Shown: positions 1-9,002 of the stretch, piece after piece
How the letters are laid out: every line of letters begins with the position of its first letter
Numbering within the stretch: the stretch's first letter is position 1
Source: Flavobacterium sp. DG2-3
Lineage (GTDB): Bacteria > Bacteroidota > Bacteroidia > Flavobacteriales > Flavobacteriaceae
DNA length: 64,000 nucleotides
Reading direction: 5' to 3'
NCBI RefSeq assembly: GCF_030730925.1
Contig: NZ_JAVAMB010000005.1
Span: forward strand, 186,001 to 250,000
Notes under the pieces: model-generated
Seen by the model: only the letters and a program-made list of their open reading frames with translations
Told to the model about the DNA's origin: nothing
Database searches by the model: none
Made by a program: the position numbers and the translations under genes

Positions 1-561
1 TTCTATTTTTCCGCCAATCCAGCAATTTTGAGTTTGCAGTGCAATTGGCATATTAAAAAGCTCGCCAATATTACGGCTTTGATTAAGGTAATAAAAAACC
101 GATTTGCAAATATTTTGGCATTTTTCAGCATCGGTAATGTCAGGATTGATATACAGATAAACTTGATAAATTCTGCTAAAAGGCAAAATATTATCCTTGT
201 ACGTGGTAATAACAGCATTATAAACATCGTCTATGCCATCGATAATATATTTTCTATAGTCATCAATAGTATAAGGAGCTGTAGTCAGGATTTTATAAGG
301 CAAATAAAACTGATTTTCGATTTCCATCTTTCCAGTAGAATCCGTCAAAATATCTGGAATCGAAAAATCGGTGCAATAGCCCAATTCGGTCAGCGCATAA
401 CAAACCTGATCCAGAATGGTCATTCCGGGATCGCTCGGATTAAAGTTAGTCCACTGATTGCCAATATGGTTTTGGATATAATCAATAGCTTCGTCTTTCA
501 GAAAATTAAAATCCTGATGCGGCGGAAGCTGTATTTTTGTTATTTGATTATTGGTATCCAT
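1..561 (-). CDS. Second eCIS baseplate J-like protein (partial, runs off window)
   Basis: The minus strand is open for 187 codons from an ATG at 561 to the window edge with no stop. The start codon lies directly after the stop of the preceding 1239-residue gene, so the two are translationally linked. The N-terminal part contains the sequence NPSDPGMTILDQVCYALTEL, a hallmark of gp47/baseplate J-like proteins of contractile injection systems (Afp12-like position). From family knowledge it would form a wedge subunit of the baseplate. The C-terminal part is outside the window, so total length and completeness cannot be judged. The plus-strand ORF on the opposite strand is a shadow of this gene. 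Confidence 0.85.
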   Translation of the reverse strand, partial: MDTNNQITKIQLPPHQDFNFLKDEAIDYIQNHIGNQWTNFNPSDPGMTILDQVCYALTELGYCTDFSIPDILTDSTGKMEIENQFYLPYKILTTAPYTIDDYRKYIIDGIDDVYNAVITTYKDNILPFSRIYQVYLYINPDITDAEKCQNICKSVFYYLNQSRNIGELFNMPIALQTQNCWIGGKIE

Positions 562-3500
562 TTATGCTAAATATGAAATGTTATGATTGGGTGCAGAAAC
601 TAAAAGTGTCGCTGGTCCATAAGGCATTAAAGCTTTTTTTTCGGTTTTTAAAGCCGTTTGTATTCCCGTAATGGGATTGATGTAATAACTCGTAAAAGTT
701 ACTTTTTCGACAGAAAGAACTCCTTCAATATTTTGAACAAAACTGCTGACTTTGCCATCGATGAGCGGTTTGCCAATTTCTATTTCAGAAGGAGAATTTG
801 CAATCCATGGCGATAGATATTTTTTTAAGGCAAGATTTACATTCTTGCTGATTAATGCCGTCTGATAGTTCTGTTCGATTTGAATCGTGATGTTTATGCA
901 AACATATTCCAGATTAAAATTGGATATGTTCAGGTTTATAAAAGGCGACGAATTGGCTTTTAAAAAGTTTCTCACTTCAATTTCCAAAGCATTTGTAACC
1001 AAAGGAATAAAGGCGTTTGAATCATTGTCTGACGCTACTTTTTTTACCAAATAAACATTGGTGCTGTTGTCGCTTTTTTTAGTCACTACTTTTGAGTAAT
1101 AGACAGTATCAAATTTTTCGGCAATTAGCGTATAATAATCTGCCGCTGTGCTGGCTCTGTTTTTGGTTTTAATGCTGTTGCTTACTCTTTTATTTCGGTC
1201 GGTTTTGTTTTCTGCAACTTTTCCTCCAAAAGAAGCAAAAGGCTGAATTATGTTGCCTATTTCAGGAATTTTGATTTCTGGTTTTGTAATAACATTGGCA
1301 TCAATATGCGGACTTTCTGTATCGGTTAAAAATGAAGTTCCAGTTCTCTTTACACTAAAACCGTTGGTTTGCATAAAAGTGGTTTTCGAAAAAGATTTAA
1401 GATTGCCAATTGCTGCAATAGAAATCCAATTTTTGGTTCCAGGCATTATAGTGCTATCATTGTTGCAATCTGCCGGAATCGGAATTTCGATTATTCCAGA
1501 ACATCTAAACTTACTGGTTTCATCAGATAATGGCTGTATGTTTTTCCAGCCAGAATTACTCAAATAGTAATACATAATATCATTCTGGTCGGTAAGTGCG
1601 GTTGAATTTCTTGCCAATTCAAAATAGAGATTGAGAGTGCTGTTGCAAATCAAATTATCGAGTTCTATAAATAATGCCCCGTTATGGTCAAAAGACGGAT
1701 AAAGCGGAAAACCTTTTACAGCGTTGCTTTCAGCGCTTCCAATAATTTCGGTATTGAATGTATTTGTTTCAGTCTTATCGGCTGTGGCGCTATCAAATAC
1801 GGTATAATTTGAAAATGGCGCATAAATAAAATACTGAAACGGATAATCTCCCGCTGTACCATCAAGTTTGTACGTTACGCTGGCATTATAAATGGCAGAA
1901 AAGGTTTGTATTTTTGGCGCAAATGGCACATTCGCAGCAGCGATAAAATCTTTTACTTCTTTGTCTCCTGCCATCGCCAGTTTATTGCCGTTTTGCAAAG
2001 CAATACTAGCCACAACGTTGGCATATAATTCTGAACCGAAACCATATTCTGGAGTCGCTAAAGTCATTCTGATAAATCCTGACGAACTTTCTTCAGTAAA
2101 TTTTAAAGGCTCTTTTTGAATATTCGGATCGGGCTCCCAAATTTTAACCGCAGTTTGCGTTAAACTTAAATTTGAAGGTGATTTAGCATACACATAACAG
2201 CTGCTAGATGTACTGAGAATTGGATTGGCATTGTTTAGAGGTTCTGGATCGAATAAATAAACAGAATCGGGAGTTTCATCAACTGCAATAAAAACTTTAT
2301 CGACATCACTGCACTCTATTTTTGTCATTTTAAGACCCTGCCATGATTTGTCCTGCATGATGGTAAAATCAGCTGTAAAACTGGCGTTTGTAAATTCTTT
2401 TTTAACAACAATATTTTTTTCTCGTGGATGCAAAAATCTAATTGTTTTTGCAAGCCTTCTATTTTCTTCTTTTATTTGCGGATTCAGATAGTTATTGTAT
2501 TGTTGGTAATACAATGAAAAATCATTAGGCCTTTTGTCCCAATCTATTTTCACTATAAAACTATCTAGAGGTTTGCTTAAGATTTCGTTATTTCCGATAA
2601 TAAAATTGGCATTCACCAGCGGAACTGGCCCAAAAGGAGTGAAGGGGTTTTTGGTACTTAACTCTCCATAATCATTATACAGTTGAAATGATTTAACTCC
2701 TTCTACATCTAATGCAATAGTTAGCGAAGTAATTTTTGGCGGTTCTTGCGGATTAGGAACATTTTGAAACAAAATTTTCATCATTGGCCAATCGCTTTTT
2801 AATCCGTCGGGATTTATTAAAAAAGGTTCAATTGCTACTACAGTGGGATCAAGCTCAATCTTAATCGTAATTGTATTCTGTTTGGTAGGGTCGACTGTGA
2901 AATTTGCAGGAATTAAATCCAATTTTAACCATTCTTTTTGCGTGCTTAAAAAATAGCTGGCTTCTTGCAGGATTTTCAAATCTATTTGCAAATCAAATTC
3001 CAATGTTAGCGTTATAGTTCTCTGTCCTTCGCGTAATAATAGCATCGGCGAAGCAAATGCAATTCCGATTAAAGACGGATTTAAAGAAGCATCATCAGAA
3101 CCAAAAGTTTCCCAGCTTATCGCTTTATTTTCTGGATCTAATTGAATTTCGGTAGGCTTTACAATGGTCTGCAAATTATACGAGGCATTGTTTTGATCCT
3201 GATAAGAAAGTTTGTGAACGCTTGAAATCGTCGCTGGATTTAGATTTACATTTTTATGAGAAGCAAATAGTATCGGATTCTTTTGCGCATCGACTCCTGC
3301 ATTAAACAAAGTTTCCGCTGGCAAAGTATAAACCGATGTTGGTTTTGTGAGCGTTGCACACAAAAAAGTCTGATCTGGAACGGCAGGCAATTTGGTTTGC
3401 TTTAAAATATCTTTGTAATAAAAATCAAGATGTTTTTCAGACAGTCCGTTCAATTGATCTTGCTGAATTTTTAGAATATTGACGAAAGAACGCAAAAGAA

Positions 3501-4281
3501 CTGTATCTGGAAATTGCCCTTTTTTGAGGTTTAATTTCTTAAATTCTTTTCCCGCGTGATGAATTATCGTTTCTAAAAACTGAAATAATTTATCGCCAAT
3601 TTTAGTTAGAATATCTAAGCTAAAAGACGTTATTGAAGCTGTTTCCTGTAATATTGGATGTTCGGTTTCAAGCCCAAAAACTTGCCAGAAAGGCGTTTTA
3701 TCTTTATTTATGTACCAGATGTTTTTATCGAAAGAATTAAAGTCTTCTAATGGTGCAGAATTAATAAACAAACCATCGATAGCCAGTTTGTATAAATATT
3801 GCCTAAAAGACTGGATTGCCCAAAAATCTACACTTAATTTGTTTTTTACTTCTTGTAAAATATAGGTTTTGAGATCGTATGTTTCGTTATTGCTCTGCAA
3901 ATAATGCGTCCAGCGTTCTATAATTTTATAAATCGCCGTAATGCGGTCAAACAAGCTGTTTAAAGCTTTTGAGTAAGGAATTTTAACGTTTCCGTTTGTG
4001 ATTAATCGCTGAATTTCTGTACAGCTGTTTTTATAGTCAGTGTACAGTTTTTTATAATTGGTTTTCGAAATGGAAGCCATCAGAAAAACGGGATCTTTTA
4101 ATAAAAACGGACTCCAGTTTCCTTCAATGGTATTGCTGTCATTATAAAAATTGATCAATTTGCTAAATTCCGCCAAAAAGTGTAGCCAGTCTTGCTCGGT
4201 TCTTCCGTCTATCAAATGCGGATTTGGAACGAGTGCTTCGTTGAGAGAATGTATAGCGCTATTTTGATCAATTAAAATCAT
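562..4281 (-). CDS. Giant baseplate J-like wedge protein of eCIS (Afp11-type)
   Basis: This 1239-residue protein has no signal peptide. The N-terminal section (about residues 25-60) reads as the segment typical of Bacteroidetes eCIS baseplate proteins, with a pattern of the type WLHFLAEFSKLINFY. The C-terminal 150 residues resemble baseplate J ends, with alternating strands and an IGKPLIDGKV...VQNIEGV pattern. By family knowledge it is a main baseplate wedge component next to gp25 and the spike. It overlaps the upstream gp25-like gene by 4 bases (ATGA) and abuts the next J-like gene with no gap, so it is translated as part of the eCIS operon. It is much longer than phage gpJ proteins, as is usual for Bacteroidetes eCIS. 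The fold assignment is firm at the C terminus and weaker in the middle. Confidence 0.85.
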   Translation of the reverse strand: MILIDQNSAIHSLNEALVPNPHLIDGRTEQDWLHFLAEFSKLINFYNDSNTIEGNWSPFLLKDPVFLMASISKTNYKKLYTDYKNSCTEIQRLITNGNVKIPYSKALNSLFDRITAIYKIIERWTHYLQSNNETYDLKTYILQEVKNKLSVDFWAIQSFRQYLYKLAIDGLFINSAPLEDFNSFDKNIWYINKDKTPFWQVFGLETEHPILQETASITSFSLDILTKIGDKLFQFLETIIHHAGKEFKKLNLKKGQFPDTVLLRSFVNILKIQQDQLNGLSEKHLDFYYKDILKQTKLPAVPDQTFLCATLTKPTSVYTLPAETLFNAGVDAQKNPILFASHKNVNLNPATISSVHKLSYQDQNNASYNLQTIVKPTEIQLDPENKAISWETFGSDDASLNPSLIGIAFASPMLLLREGQRTITLTLEFDLQIDLKILQEASYFLSTQKEWLKLDLIPANFTVDPTKQNTITIKIELDPTVVAIEPFLINPDGLKSDWPMMKILFQNVPNPQEPPKITSLTIALDVEGVKSFQLYNDYGELSTKNPFTPFGPVPLVNANFIIGNNEILSKPLDSFIVKIDWDKRPNDFSLYYQQYNNYLNPQIKEENRRLAKTIRFLHPREKNIVVKKEFTNASFTADFTIMQDKSWQGLKMTKIECSDVDKVFIAVDETPDSVYLFDPEPLNNANPILSTSSSCYVYAKSPSNLSLTQTAVKIWEPDPNIQKEPLKFTEESSSGFIRMTLATPEYGFGSELYANVVASIALQNGNKLAMAGDKEVKDFIAAANVPFAPKIQTFSAIYNASVTYKLDGTAGDYPFQYFIYAPFSNYTVFDSATADKTETNTFNTEIIGSAESNAVKGFPLYPSFDHNGALFIELDNLICNSTLNLYFELARNSTALTDQNDIMYYYLSNSGWKNIQPLSDETSKFRCSGIIEIPIPADCNNDSTIMPGTKNWISIAAIGNLKSFSKTTFMQTNGFSVKRTGTSFLTDTESPHIDANVITKPEIKIPEIGNIIQPFASFGGKVAENKTDRNKRVSNSIKTKNRASTAADYYTLIAEKFDTVYYSKVVTKKSDNSTNVYLVKKVASDNDSNAFIPLVTNALEIEVRNFLKANSSPFINLNISNFNLEYVCINITIQIEQNYQTALISKNVNLALKKYLSPWIANSPSEIEIGKPLIDGKVSSFVQNIEGVLSVEKVTFTSYYINPITGIQTALKTEKKALMPYGPATLLVSAPNHNISYLA

Positions 4282-4712
4282 TTTTTTCGATCTAAGTTGG
4301 TTCCTTCTTTTAAATAAAAAGGAAATACATAATTGTGTCTTGTATTGGTTTTTGAATAGATATAACTAATCAGGATTTCTATTTCTCCGTTTACAATGTC
4401 CGTTGAAGCGACTTTAACGTCCTGCACCAATATTCTCGGTTCATATCGCAATAAAGCAAACTTGATGGCTTCTATAATTTCGCCTTTCAACGTACTGTCA
4501 ATTTTTCTAAACATAAATTGTTGTATTCCAGAGCCAAATTCAGCTTCAAGAGTACGCTCGCCTTTTCGGGTATTTAGAATGACATTGATAGATTCGTTAA
4601 TGTTGGTTTCATTAGCAGACAAATTCAGCTGATGATTATCTGCAGAAAAAGACACGGGAAATGCCCATCCTGAACCTAAAAAAGCAGTGTCTGTATGTGC
4701 TGAATTATCCAC
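4278..4712 (-). CDS. gp25-like baseplate wedge protein (Afp9-type)
   Basis: 144 residues, the usual size for GPW/gp25-family proteins. The central motif RKGERTLEAEFGSGIQQFMF matches the family signature (GER..-pEFG.gl), followed by a helix ending in LLRYEPRI, also typical. In contractile tails this protein sits in the baseplate and contacts the sheath and wedge. The gene overlaps the downstream J-like gene by 4 bases and the upstream PAAR gene by 8 bases, confirming its place in the eCIS operon. Nothing looks truncated. Confidence 0.92.
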   Translation of the reverse strand: MDNSAHTDTAFLGSGWAFPVSFSADNHQLNLSANETNINESINVILNTRKGERTLEAEFGSGIQQFMFRKIDSTLKGEIIEAIKFALLRYEPRILVQDVKVASTDIVNGEIEILISYIYSKTNTRHNYVFPFYLKEGTNLDRKK

Positions 4713-5004
4713 CGATCATAACATTAAATGCTCCCAACATAATTGATCCTCCATGAGCGGTTGAATCTCCCATTCTTGCGGCAGGCATACCGTTTATCAT
4801 AACTGTTGCAGATCCTTTTATAATAGAATCTGGCGGGCCAACACAAACCAGCATATCGCCAACTTTGGCGGCTGGCAATCCTGCTATTAAAACAGTTGGC
4901 GCACATGGGCCAACTATAGGTCCGCCTAAATGCGGAATCGGTGGCACTCCTGGAGTAACCATCGGACATTGGTGAAAATCGGTAAGTCTTGCTGCTGGTG
5001 GCAT
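4705..5004 (-). CDS. PAAR-like spike tip protein (Afp10-type)
   Basis: 99 residues made of the alternating Gly/Pro-rich short strands of PAAR-repeat proteins, with an N-terminal MPPAARLTDFHQCPM and later AAKVGD, AARMGD and DSTAHGG segments. Family knowledge places it as the sharp cone on the end of the VgrG-like spike, often with a bound metal held by His/Cys; His11, Cys13 and His96-region candidates are visible but not assigned. It carries no toxin extension, so here it is a bare tip. It lies between the spike gene (about 170 bases upstream) and gp25 (8-base overlap). Confidence 0.92.
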   Translation of the reverse strand: MPPAARLTDFHQCPMVTPGVPPIPHLGGPIVGPCAPTVLIAGLPAAKVGDMLVCVGPPDSIIKGSATVMINGMPAARMGDSTAHGGSIMLGAFNVMIGG

Positions 5005-5006
5005 AA

Positions 5007-5170
5007 GTTTATTGTTTATTGTTTGTTGTTTGTTGTTTGTTGTTTGTTTTTGGCGGCTTTGTCAAAGTTTTAAACTTTGACAAAGTTTAATCGTAATTAA
5101 TTATTTGTCGTTAACCAAAAACGATAAACGATTAACTATAAACCACAAACCACAAACCACAAACCATCAA
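5007..5170. repeat. Composite repeat inside the eCIS operon
   Basis: The gap between the spike gene and the PAAR gene holds three nested repeats. Positions 5007-5050 are tandem GTTTGTT-like heptads, 5057-5085 is a copy of the AACTTTGNCAAAGTT double palindrome found elsewhere in the window, and 5139-5170 are tandem ACAAACC heptads that are nearly the complement of the first block. The whole stretch can fold into one long structure in the transcript. It separates upstream structural genes from downstream baseplate genes and might set a difference in mRNA level, which is inference. Confidence 0.7.
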
Positions 5171-5173
5171 CCT

Positions 5174-6973
5174 TTAATTAATCATAACCATGGCGCCTTT
5201 CAAGGTTAATTGCATTCCTCCGGTTACTTGCGCCATTTGTCCGCCTTGAGCGTTATATTGCATAGATGCATTTTCTTTAATGTTCAAGCCTTGCGTGGCT
5301 ACATCGCCGCCGCTTGACTCTATTTTTACGCCTTGATCTCCTTTGATAGTAACATTCTGATTGGCTGAAATATTGATGTTTTTTTGGCTTGTTAAATCTA
5401 TACCGCTGCTAGACATTACGATACTGTTGTTATTTTCATCCTGAATCGTAATTTTCTTGTCTTTATCGCTAATTATGATGGTGTTTTTATTGGGTGTTGC
5501 AACAGTCCATACTTTGTTTTCGTCGTCAAATTGTACGGAAATTCCCGATTTGGAAACAATAGCTTTTACCGAATTTTTCTGATTCGGATCTAATCCTGTA
5601 AAAGGCTTTATACTTGTGCTACTGTAAACGCTGCCAAGAATAATCGGGTAACGCGGATCTTCGTTTATAAAACCTAAAACGACTTCGTCTCCAACTTCGG
5701 GCATGAAAAAAGCTCCAGCTCCGCTTGTCGAATAAAAGTTGGTCAATCTTGCCCAGATTCCTTCACCTTTCGGATCCAATAGCGGAACATCGACTAAAAC
5801 TCTGTATTCTGAATCAGGATCTTCATACATCTTTTTTACAGTTCCGTTAAAGAGACCTTTTGCTCCAGGCAGAAGCCCAGAAGCGGGCGGCGCCATAACA
5901 TCTGGCTCTTCGGTAAACCATAACGGAGAAAGCCCGAGCGAAACTTCTGTAACCCAGTTTCCTTGTGATAAATCATGTACAACGCCACCAATAAGATAAT
6001 CGCCATTAAAACGATCTCCAAGACCGGCAAAAGTTATGTATTTTCCGGGATCGACTAAACTGGTGCCTTGAAATTTGGCTTCGCCCATTATTTTAGCATA
6101 TTCACTTTTAATTATTTGCGCTTTAGACCAATTAGTTAAATCTGCCGTTTCCAAAGGTGCCGAAGTCTGCAATTGATAAGTCGAAAGTCCGATAGCCTCG
6201 GATAGTTTTTTAGTGGTTAAATTTCCAGCTCCAGTGACATTTGGTGTAGCATTACCACTTACAACGGCTTGTGTTTTAAAATCCCAGCTGTTGGCGGTTG
6301 CACTTCCTAATTGTGTCACAGCATTCAATTTGGCATTGAATTCAAGCAGATTATCGCCATAGGTTACGGTTAGCACCGATGTTGTTGTTTTATCAGGAGG
6401 ATTTACAGCTACTTTTCCATTTAAAGTGGTTACAATTAGTCCGTTTGCTTCGGCTAGAGCCAAAATATAATCCCAGTCGGTAGCATAAAATTGGACTTGT
6501 TCTGGCCAAACTGTACTGGTTGCAGTAACATCTGAGCTTAATCCGGAATACGTTCCTATTATGGAAGAAATGATATCGCTGTCTTTTTGTTTTGAGAAAG
6601 TAAGGCTTTTGCGCCCCACAATCATTTTTATGGCTTTGTCACGGCATTCTATTTCTAAAGCTGATCCGACCAGATTATCAATACGAAGCGTCTGACTCAT
6701 AATAACACCAGAAAAAATAACGGTGTTAGTGGCATCATATCCAGCTTCGATACTAATTTCTGCGCCAGGCACAAAAATAGAAGAGGAGCTGGCGTCAAAT
6801 TTACCCGTATTAGGTTCTCCGTCTAGAATAGTCACTTTGGCAGAAGCAATTCGATTTACTTTTTTTTCGATATGAATGGAAAGCACGCTCAGTTCATCGG
6901 CTATTGCGGTTCCGTTAACTTTAACTGCGAATGTTGCGATTCCGCCACTTTTTATTTCAGTTGAGGCACTCAT
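5174..6973 (-). CDS. VgrG-like central spike protein (Afp8-type)
   Basis: 599 residues. The N-terminal two thirds has a gp27-like hub layout (an N-terminal strand-rich domain with VTILDGEPNTGKF, then a second domain near residues 165-350). An OB-fold gp5-like domain follows at about 370-450, with the characteristic sequence around VGDEVVLGFINEDPRYPIIL. The tail of short repeated strands (480-599) is a gp5-type beta-helix needle. It is a trimeric spike by family knowledge and carries the PAAR tip encoded next. Its start overlaps the stop of the LysM gene by one base. There is no effector domain at the C terminus. Confidence 0.93.
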   Translation of the reverse strand: MSASTEIKSGGIATFAVKVNGTAIADELSVLSIHIEKKVNRIASAKVTILDGEPNTGKFDASSSSIFVPGAEISIEAGYDATNTVIFSGVIMSQTLRIDNLVGSALEIECRDKAIKMIVGRKSLTFSKQKDSDIISSIIGTYSGLSSDVTATSTVWPEQVQFYATDWDYILALAEANGLIVTTLNGKVAVNPPDKTTTSVLTVTYGDNLLEFNAKLNAVTQLGSATANSWDFKTQAVVSGNATPNVTGAGNLTTKKLSEAIGLSTYQLQTSAPLETADLTNWSKAQIIKSEYAKIMGEAKFQGTSLVDPGKYITFAGLGDRFNGDYLIGGVVHDLSQGNWVTEVSLGLSPLWFTEEPDVMAPPASGLLPGAKGLFNGTVKKMYEDPDSEYRVLVDVPLLDPKGEGIWARLTNFYSTSGAGAFFMPEVGDEVVLGFINEDPRYPIILGSVYSSTSIKPFTGLDPNQKNSVKAIVSKSGISVQFDDENKVWTVATPNKNTIIISDKDKKITIQDENNNSIVMSSSGIDLTSQKNINISANQNVTIKGDQGVKIESSGGDVATQGLNIKENASMQYNAQGGQMAQVTGGMQLTLKGAMVMIN

Positions 6974-7647
6974 TAATTGGAAGGGATTATAGGTGGAAAT
7001 ATTAATTTGTCGATACCATTAAGGTTTCTGAATTTGTTGAGTTTATTATACTCAGCAACTTGTATATAAAACGAATCATCGTTCCAGACTTTCTGGCACA
7101 ATTGCGGTAACGACATTCCTTCAGAAACGGTTACAATGTGCGTAAGATCTGGAGATTCGGGAGCGTCTGTTCTAGTTACTGTTTTTGGTGAAATGTAACG
7201 GCTAAAAGACAATGATAGCTTGGCTCTCAGCGGACTTCCATCGGGTTTAAACAAGGTGTACGAAATGTCAATAGAATCAAGCACTCCGTTGAATGTAATA
7301 TTCTGACCCCATTGCACTTTTACAAAATTAGGACGGTGTATTTTACCGTTGTAAGTATAAATTATCGTTTCTAATGCTGTTATTTCTTTGGCCATATCGG
7401 TACGTTTTGCATCTACGATTCCGGTACAGTCAATCACCATTTCAAAACTTAATTTATCACTTGGAGTACTTTTATATTTTTGCGAAGCCGAGCTTGTGGC
7501 AGGTGCTTGCTGCTCATTATACTCGATGCTTTTTTGTATTTTGATATTATCAGGATTAATCATGAAAGCATACGGATTTCCAGAGAATTTATTTTGAAAT
7601 TCTTCGTCTGTGTAACCCGTTATTTTCATTAATTCCAAGCTGGCCAT
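6973..7647 (-). CDS. LysM-domain baseplate protein of eCIS (Afp7-type)
   Basis: 224 residues. The first 160 residues carry the CIS tail-hub adaptor pattern, including a YNEQQAP stretch and a strand-rich fold. Residues about 167-220 form a LysM domain beginning HIVTVSEGMSLPQLCQKVW. In Afp/PVC systems the equivalent protein bridges the tube and the spike hub. It sits exactly between the tube genes with DUF5908 and the spike gene, as in known eCIS loci. No signal peptide is visible, consistent with cytoplasmic assembly before release. Confidence 0.9.
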   Translation of the reverse strand: MASLELMKITGYTDEEFQNKFSGNPYAFMINPDNIKIQKSIEYNEQQAPATSSASQKYKSTPSDKLSFEMVIDCTGIVDAKRTDMAKEITALETIIYTYNGKIHRPNFVKVQWGQNITFNGVLDSIDISYTLFKPDGSPLRAKLSLSFSRYISPKTVTRTDAPESPDLTHIVTVSEGMSLPQLCQKVWNDDSFYIQVAEYNKLNKFRNLNGIDKLIFPPIIPSN

Positions 7648-7654
7648 TTGTTTA

Positions 7655-7845
7655 CTATTTTAAGTTTGTTTTTTTTTACGCAGATTTTTTCTTTTTAATT
7701 CTTTTAATCTGTGTCTCAAATTATTTCACGCAGATTTTAAATTGATCTAAGCAGATTTCGCAGATTTATTGTAACTGCATTAAAATTAGATCTGCTTTAA
7801 TCTGCAAAATCTGCGTGAAACTTTTTTTAAATTCTTTAATCTGTG
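7655..7845. repeat. ATCTGCGTGAAA-type inverted repeat cluster
   Basis: The 200 bases between the LysM gene and the DUF5908 gene contain repeated CGCAGATTT / AATCTGCG words on both strands, for example TTTCACGCAGATTTT near 7725 and AAAATCTGCGTGAAA near 7806. These form an inverted pair around several shorter CAGATT copies. No ORF with coding character is present. The words look like a dispersed Flavobacterium intergenic repeat, which is inference. Confidence 0.6.
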
Positions 7846-7848
7846 CCT

Positions 7849-8019
7849 TTAACGTTTATAGCTATTTTCCTGATTTTTTTCTGCGATTAATCTTTTGCAT
7901 TCTTCCAGCAGCTGTTTTCTTAAAATAGACAGCTCTCGTTCTTTGGCTAGAGCCGAATTTTTTGCGTTTGTTGTAACGATTTCAGTTTTGATAACGAGTT
8001 CTCTTATTTCGATTGGCAT
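7849..8019 (-). CDS. DUF5908-type small eCIS protein (Afp6 position)
   Basis: A 56-residue ORF from ATG at 8019 to TAA at 7849, below the size cutoff of most ORF callers. The product begins MPIEIRELVIKTEI and continues as a charged helix (AKERELSILRKQLLEECKR). The MPIEIRELVIKT start is the signature of DUF5908 proteins, which by family knowledge occur in eCIS loci between tube and LysM genes. That is exactly the position here, 6 bases after the second tube gene stop. Its structural role is not known to me; the size and helix suggest a small assembly or hub factor. Confidence 0.85.
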   Translation of the reverse strand: MPIEIRELVIKTEIVTTNAKNSALAKERELSILRKQLLEECKRLIAEKNQENSYKR

Positions 8020-8025
8020 AATGGT

Positions 8026-8496
8026 TTACGTAAAAAGTTTATCAAATTTGGTATCCTTTGAAATGTCAAAATAGGTGTAAGCCAGTTCAATAGATTCTAT
8101 CGCTATGTTGCTTTCCTGAGAGTTTAAATCAGAAACCGAATATTTTACGGGATAGGCATTATTAAAAGTCCATTGCATGCATACAACACCTGAGGCATTA
8201 AGCAATTTCAGAATCACATTTTTGGGCTGAATTGGGTTTGATAATCCTTGATCAATGCAGTTGGCGCACCAATTTACCAGCTGCGATCCTGCGGGTACCA
8301 TAGCTCTTTTAAGGACTAAGTTCTGACTGTTGGAAATGGTTGGGAGGCGATATTTAAATCTATTTTCGCCTCCACAAACAATTTCTTCTACGCTTAGTTC
8401 TTTAGAAATTCCAGATACCTCTTTGAAAGCCGCATCTACACCTGCAAACGAAAGTGTAAAATAAAAGCTAACAGGATAATCGTTACTTACCGCCAT
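8026..8496 (-). CDS. Inner tube protein, second paralogue (Afp5-type)
   Basis: 156 residues of the T4 gp19-like tube family. Visible signatures are YPVSFYFTLSFAG at the N terminus, then FKEVSGISKELSVEEI and, late in the chain, LLNASGVVCMQWTFNNAYPVKYS. Family members polymerise into the Hcp-like inner tube. eCIS loci usually carry a main and a baseplate-proximal tube paralogue; the one directly upstream of DUF5908/LysM, as here, is generally the baseplate-proximal initiator. Its start overlaps the preceding tube gene by 14 bases. Same length as its neighbour but clearly diverged in sequence. Confidence 0.92.
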   Translation of the reverse strand: MAVSNDYPVSFYFTLSFAGVDAAFKEVSGISKELSVEEIVCGGENRFKYRLPTISNSQNLVLKRAMVPAGSQLVNWCANCIDQGLSNPIQPKNVILKLLNASGVVCMQWTFNNAYPVKYSVSDLNSQESNIAIESIELAYTYFDISKDTKFDKLFT

Positions 8497-8953
8497 TTTT
8501 AATGATCAGTTGTTCGTGTGCAATTTCTATAGTGTCTACCGCAACCTCATTACCATCAGATTTTAAATCGGTGCTGGTAATTTTAGTGGGCCAGGCATTA
8601 TTTAAAGTCCATTGCATGGTTACGCCGCCTTTTTCGTCTAATAATTTGATCAGAACCGTTCTTCTTTTAATCGTATTCATTACGACTTGCTGATGCCAAT
8701 CCCAGAAAGTATTATCATTTACAAAGATTCCACGTTTCATGGTTACGTTTCCGTATTTGGTAATTCCCGGCATTTTCTCCACAGAAAAAAGCGGACTATT
8801 ACTTTTACGATATTCTATAATTTGATTTTCGACGTCCATTCCGGTAACTTCCTGAAAAGCTACTTTTGTTAATTCTGTTCCAAGGTCTACTTCGAATCTA
8901 AACTTTGGCATGGGCCATGTTGCGCCTTGTACGCTTCCGTCATCTGTTGCCAT
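8483..8953 (-). CDS. Inner tube protein, main paralogue (Afp1-type)
   Basis: 156 residues. The protein has the tube-family pattern: FRFEVDLGTELTKVAFQEVTGMD at the N terminus as an opening strand and loop, GNVTMKRGIF in the middle, and GGVTMQWTLNNAWPTKITS near the C terminus. It follows the sheath gene by about 50 bases, the usual order for the main tube subunit. It is paralogous to the gene that overlaps its 3' end. Acts in the cytoplasm during particle assembly and forms the channel expelled on contraction. Confidence 0.93.
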   Translation of the reverse strand: MATDDGSVQGATWPMPKFRFEVDLGTELTKVAFQEVTGMDVENQIIEYRKSNSPLFSVEKMPGITKYGNVTMKRGIFVNDNTFWDWHQQVVMNTIKRRTVLIKLLDEKGGVTMQWTLNNAWPTKITSTDLKSDGNEVAVDTIEIAHEQLIIKNGGK

Positions 8954-9002
8954 ATTCTTTTATTTTTAAATTAAAATTTTACTTAATTGAGTATTTATTT
9001 GA

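Noticed and set aside
28..570. 180-codon plus-strand ORF at the left edge
   Set aside because: It lies wholly opposite the partial J-like baseplate gene, whose protein has recognisable family motifs.
5007..5170. Heptad repeats considered as a CRISPR array
   Set aside because: Repeat unit is 7 bases without spacers of constant length, and no cas gene is present.
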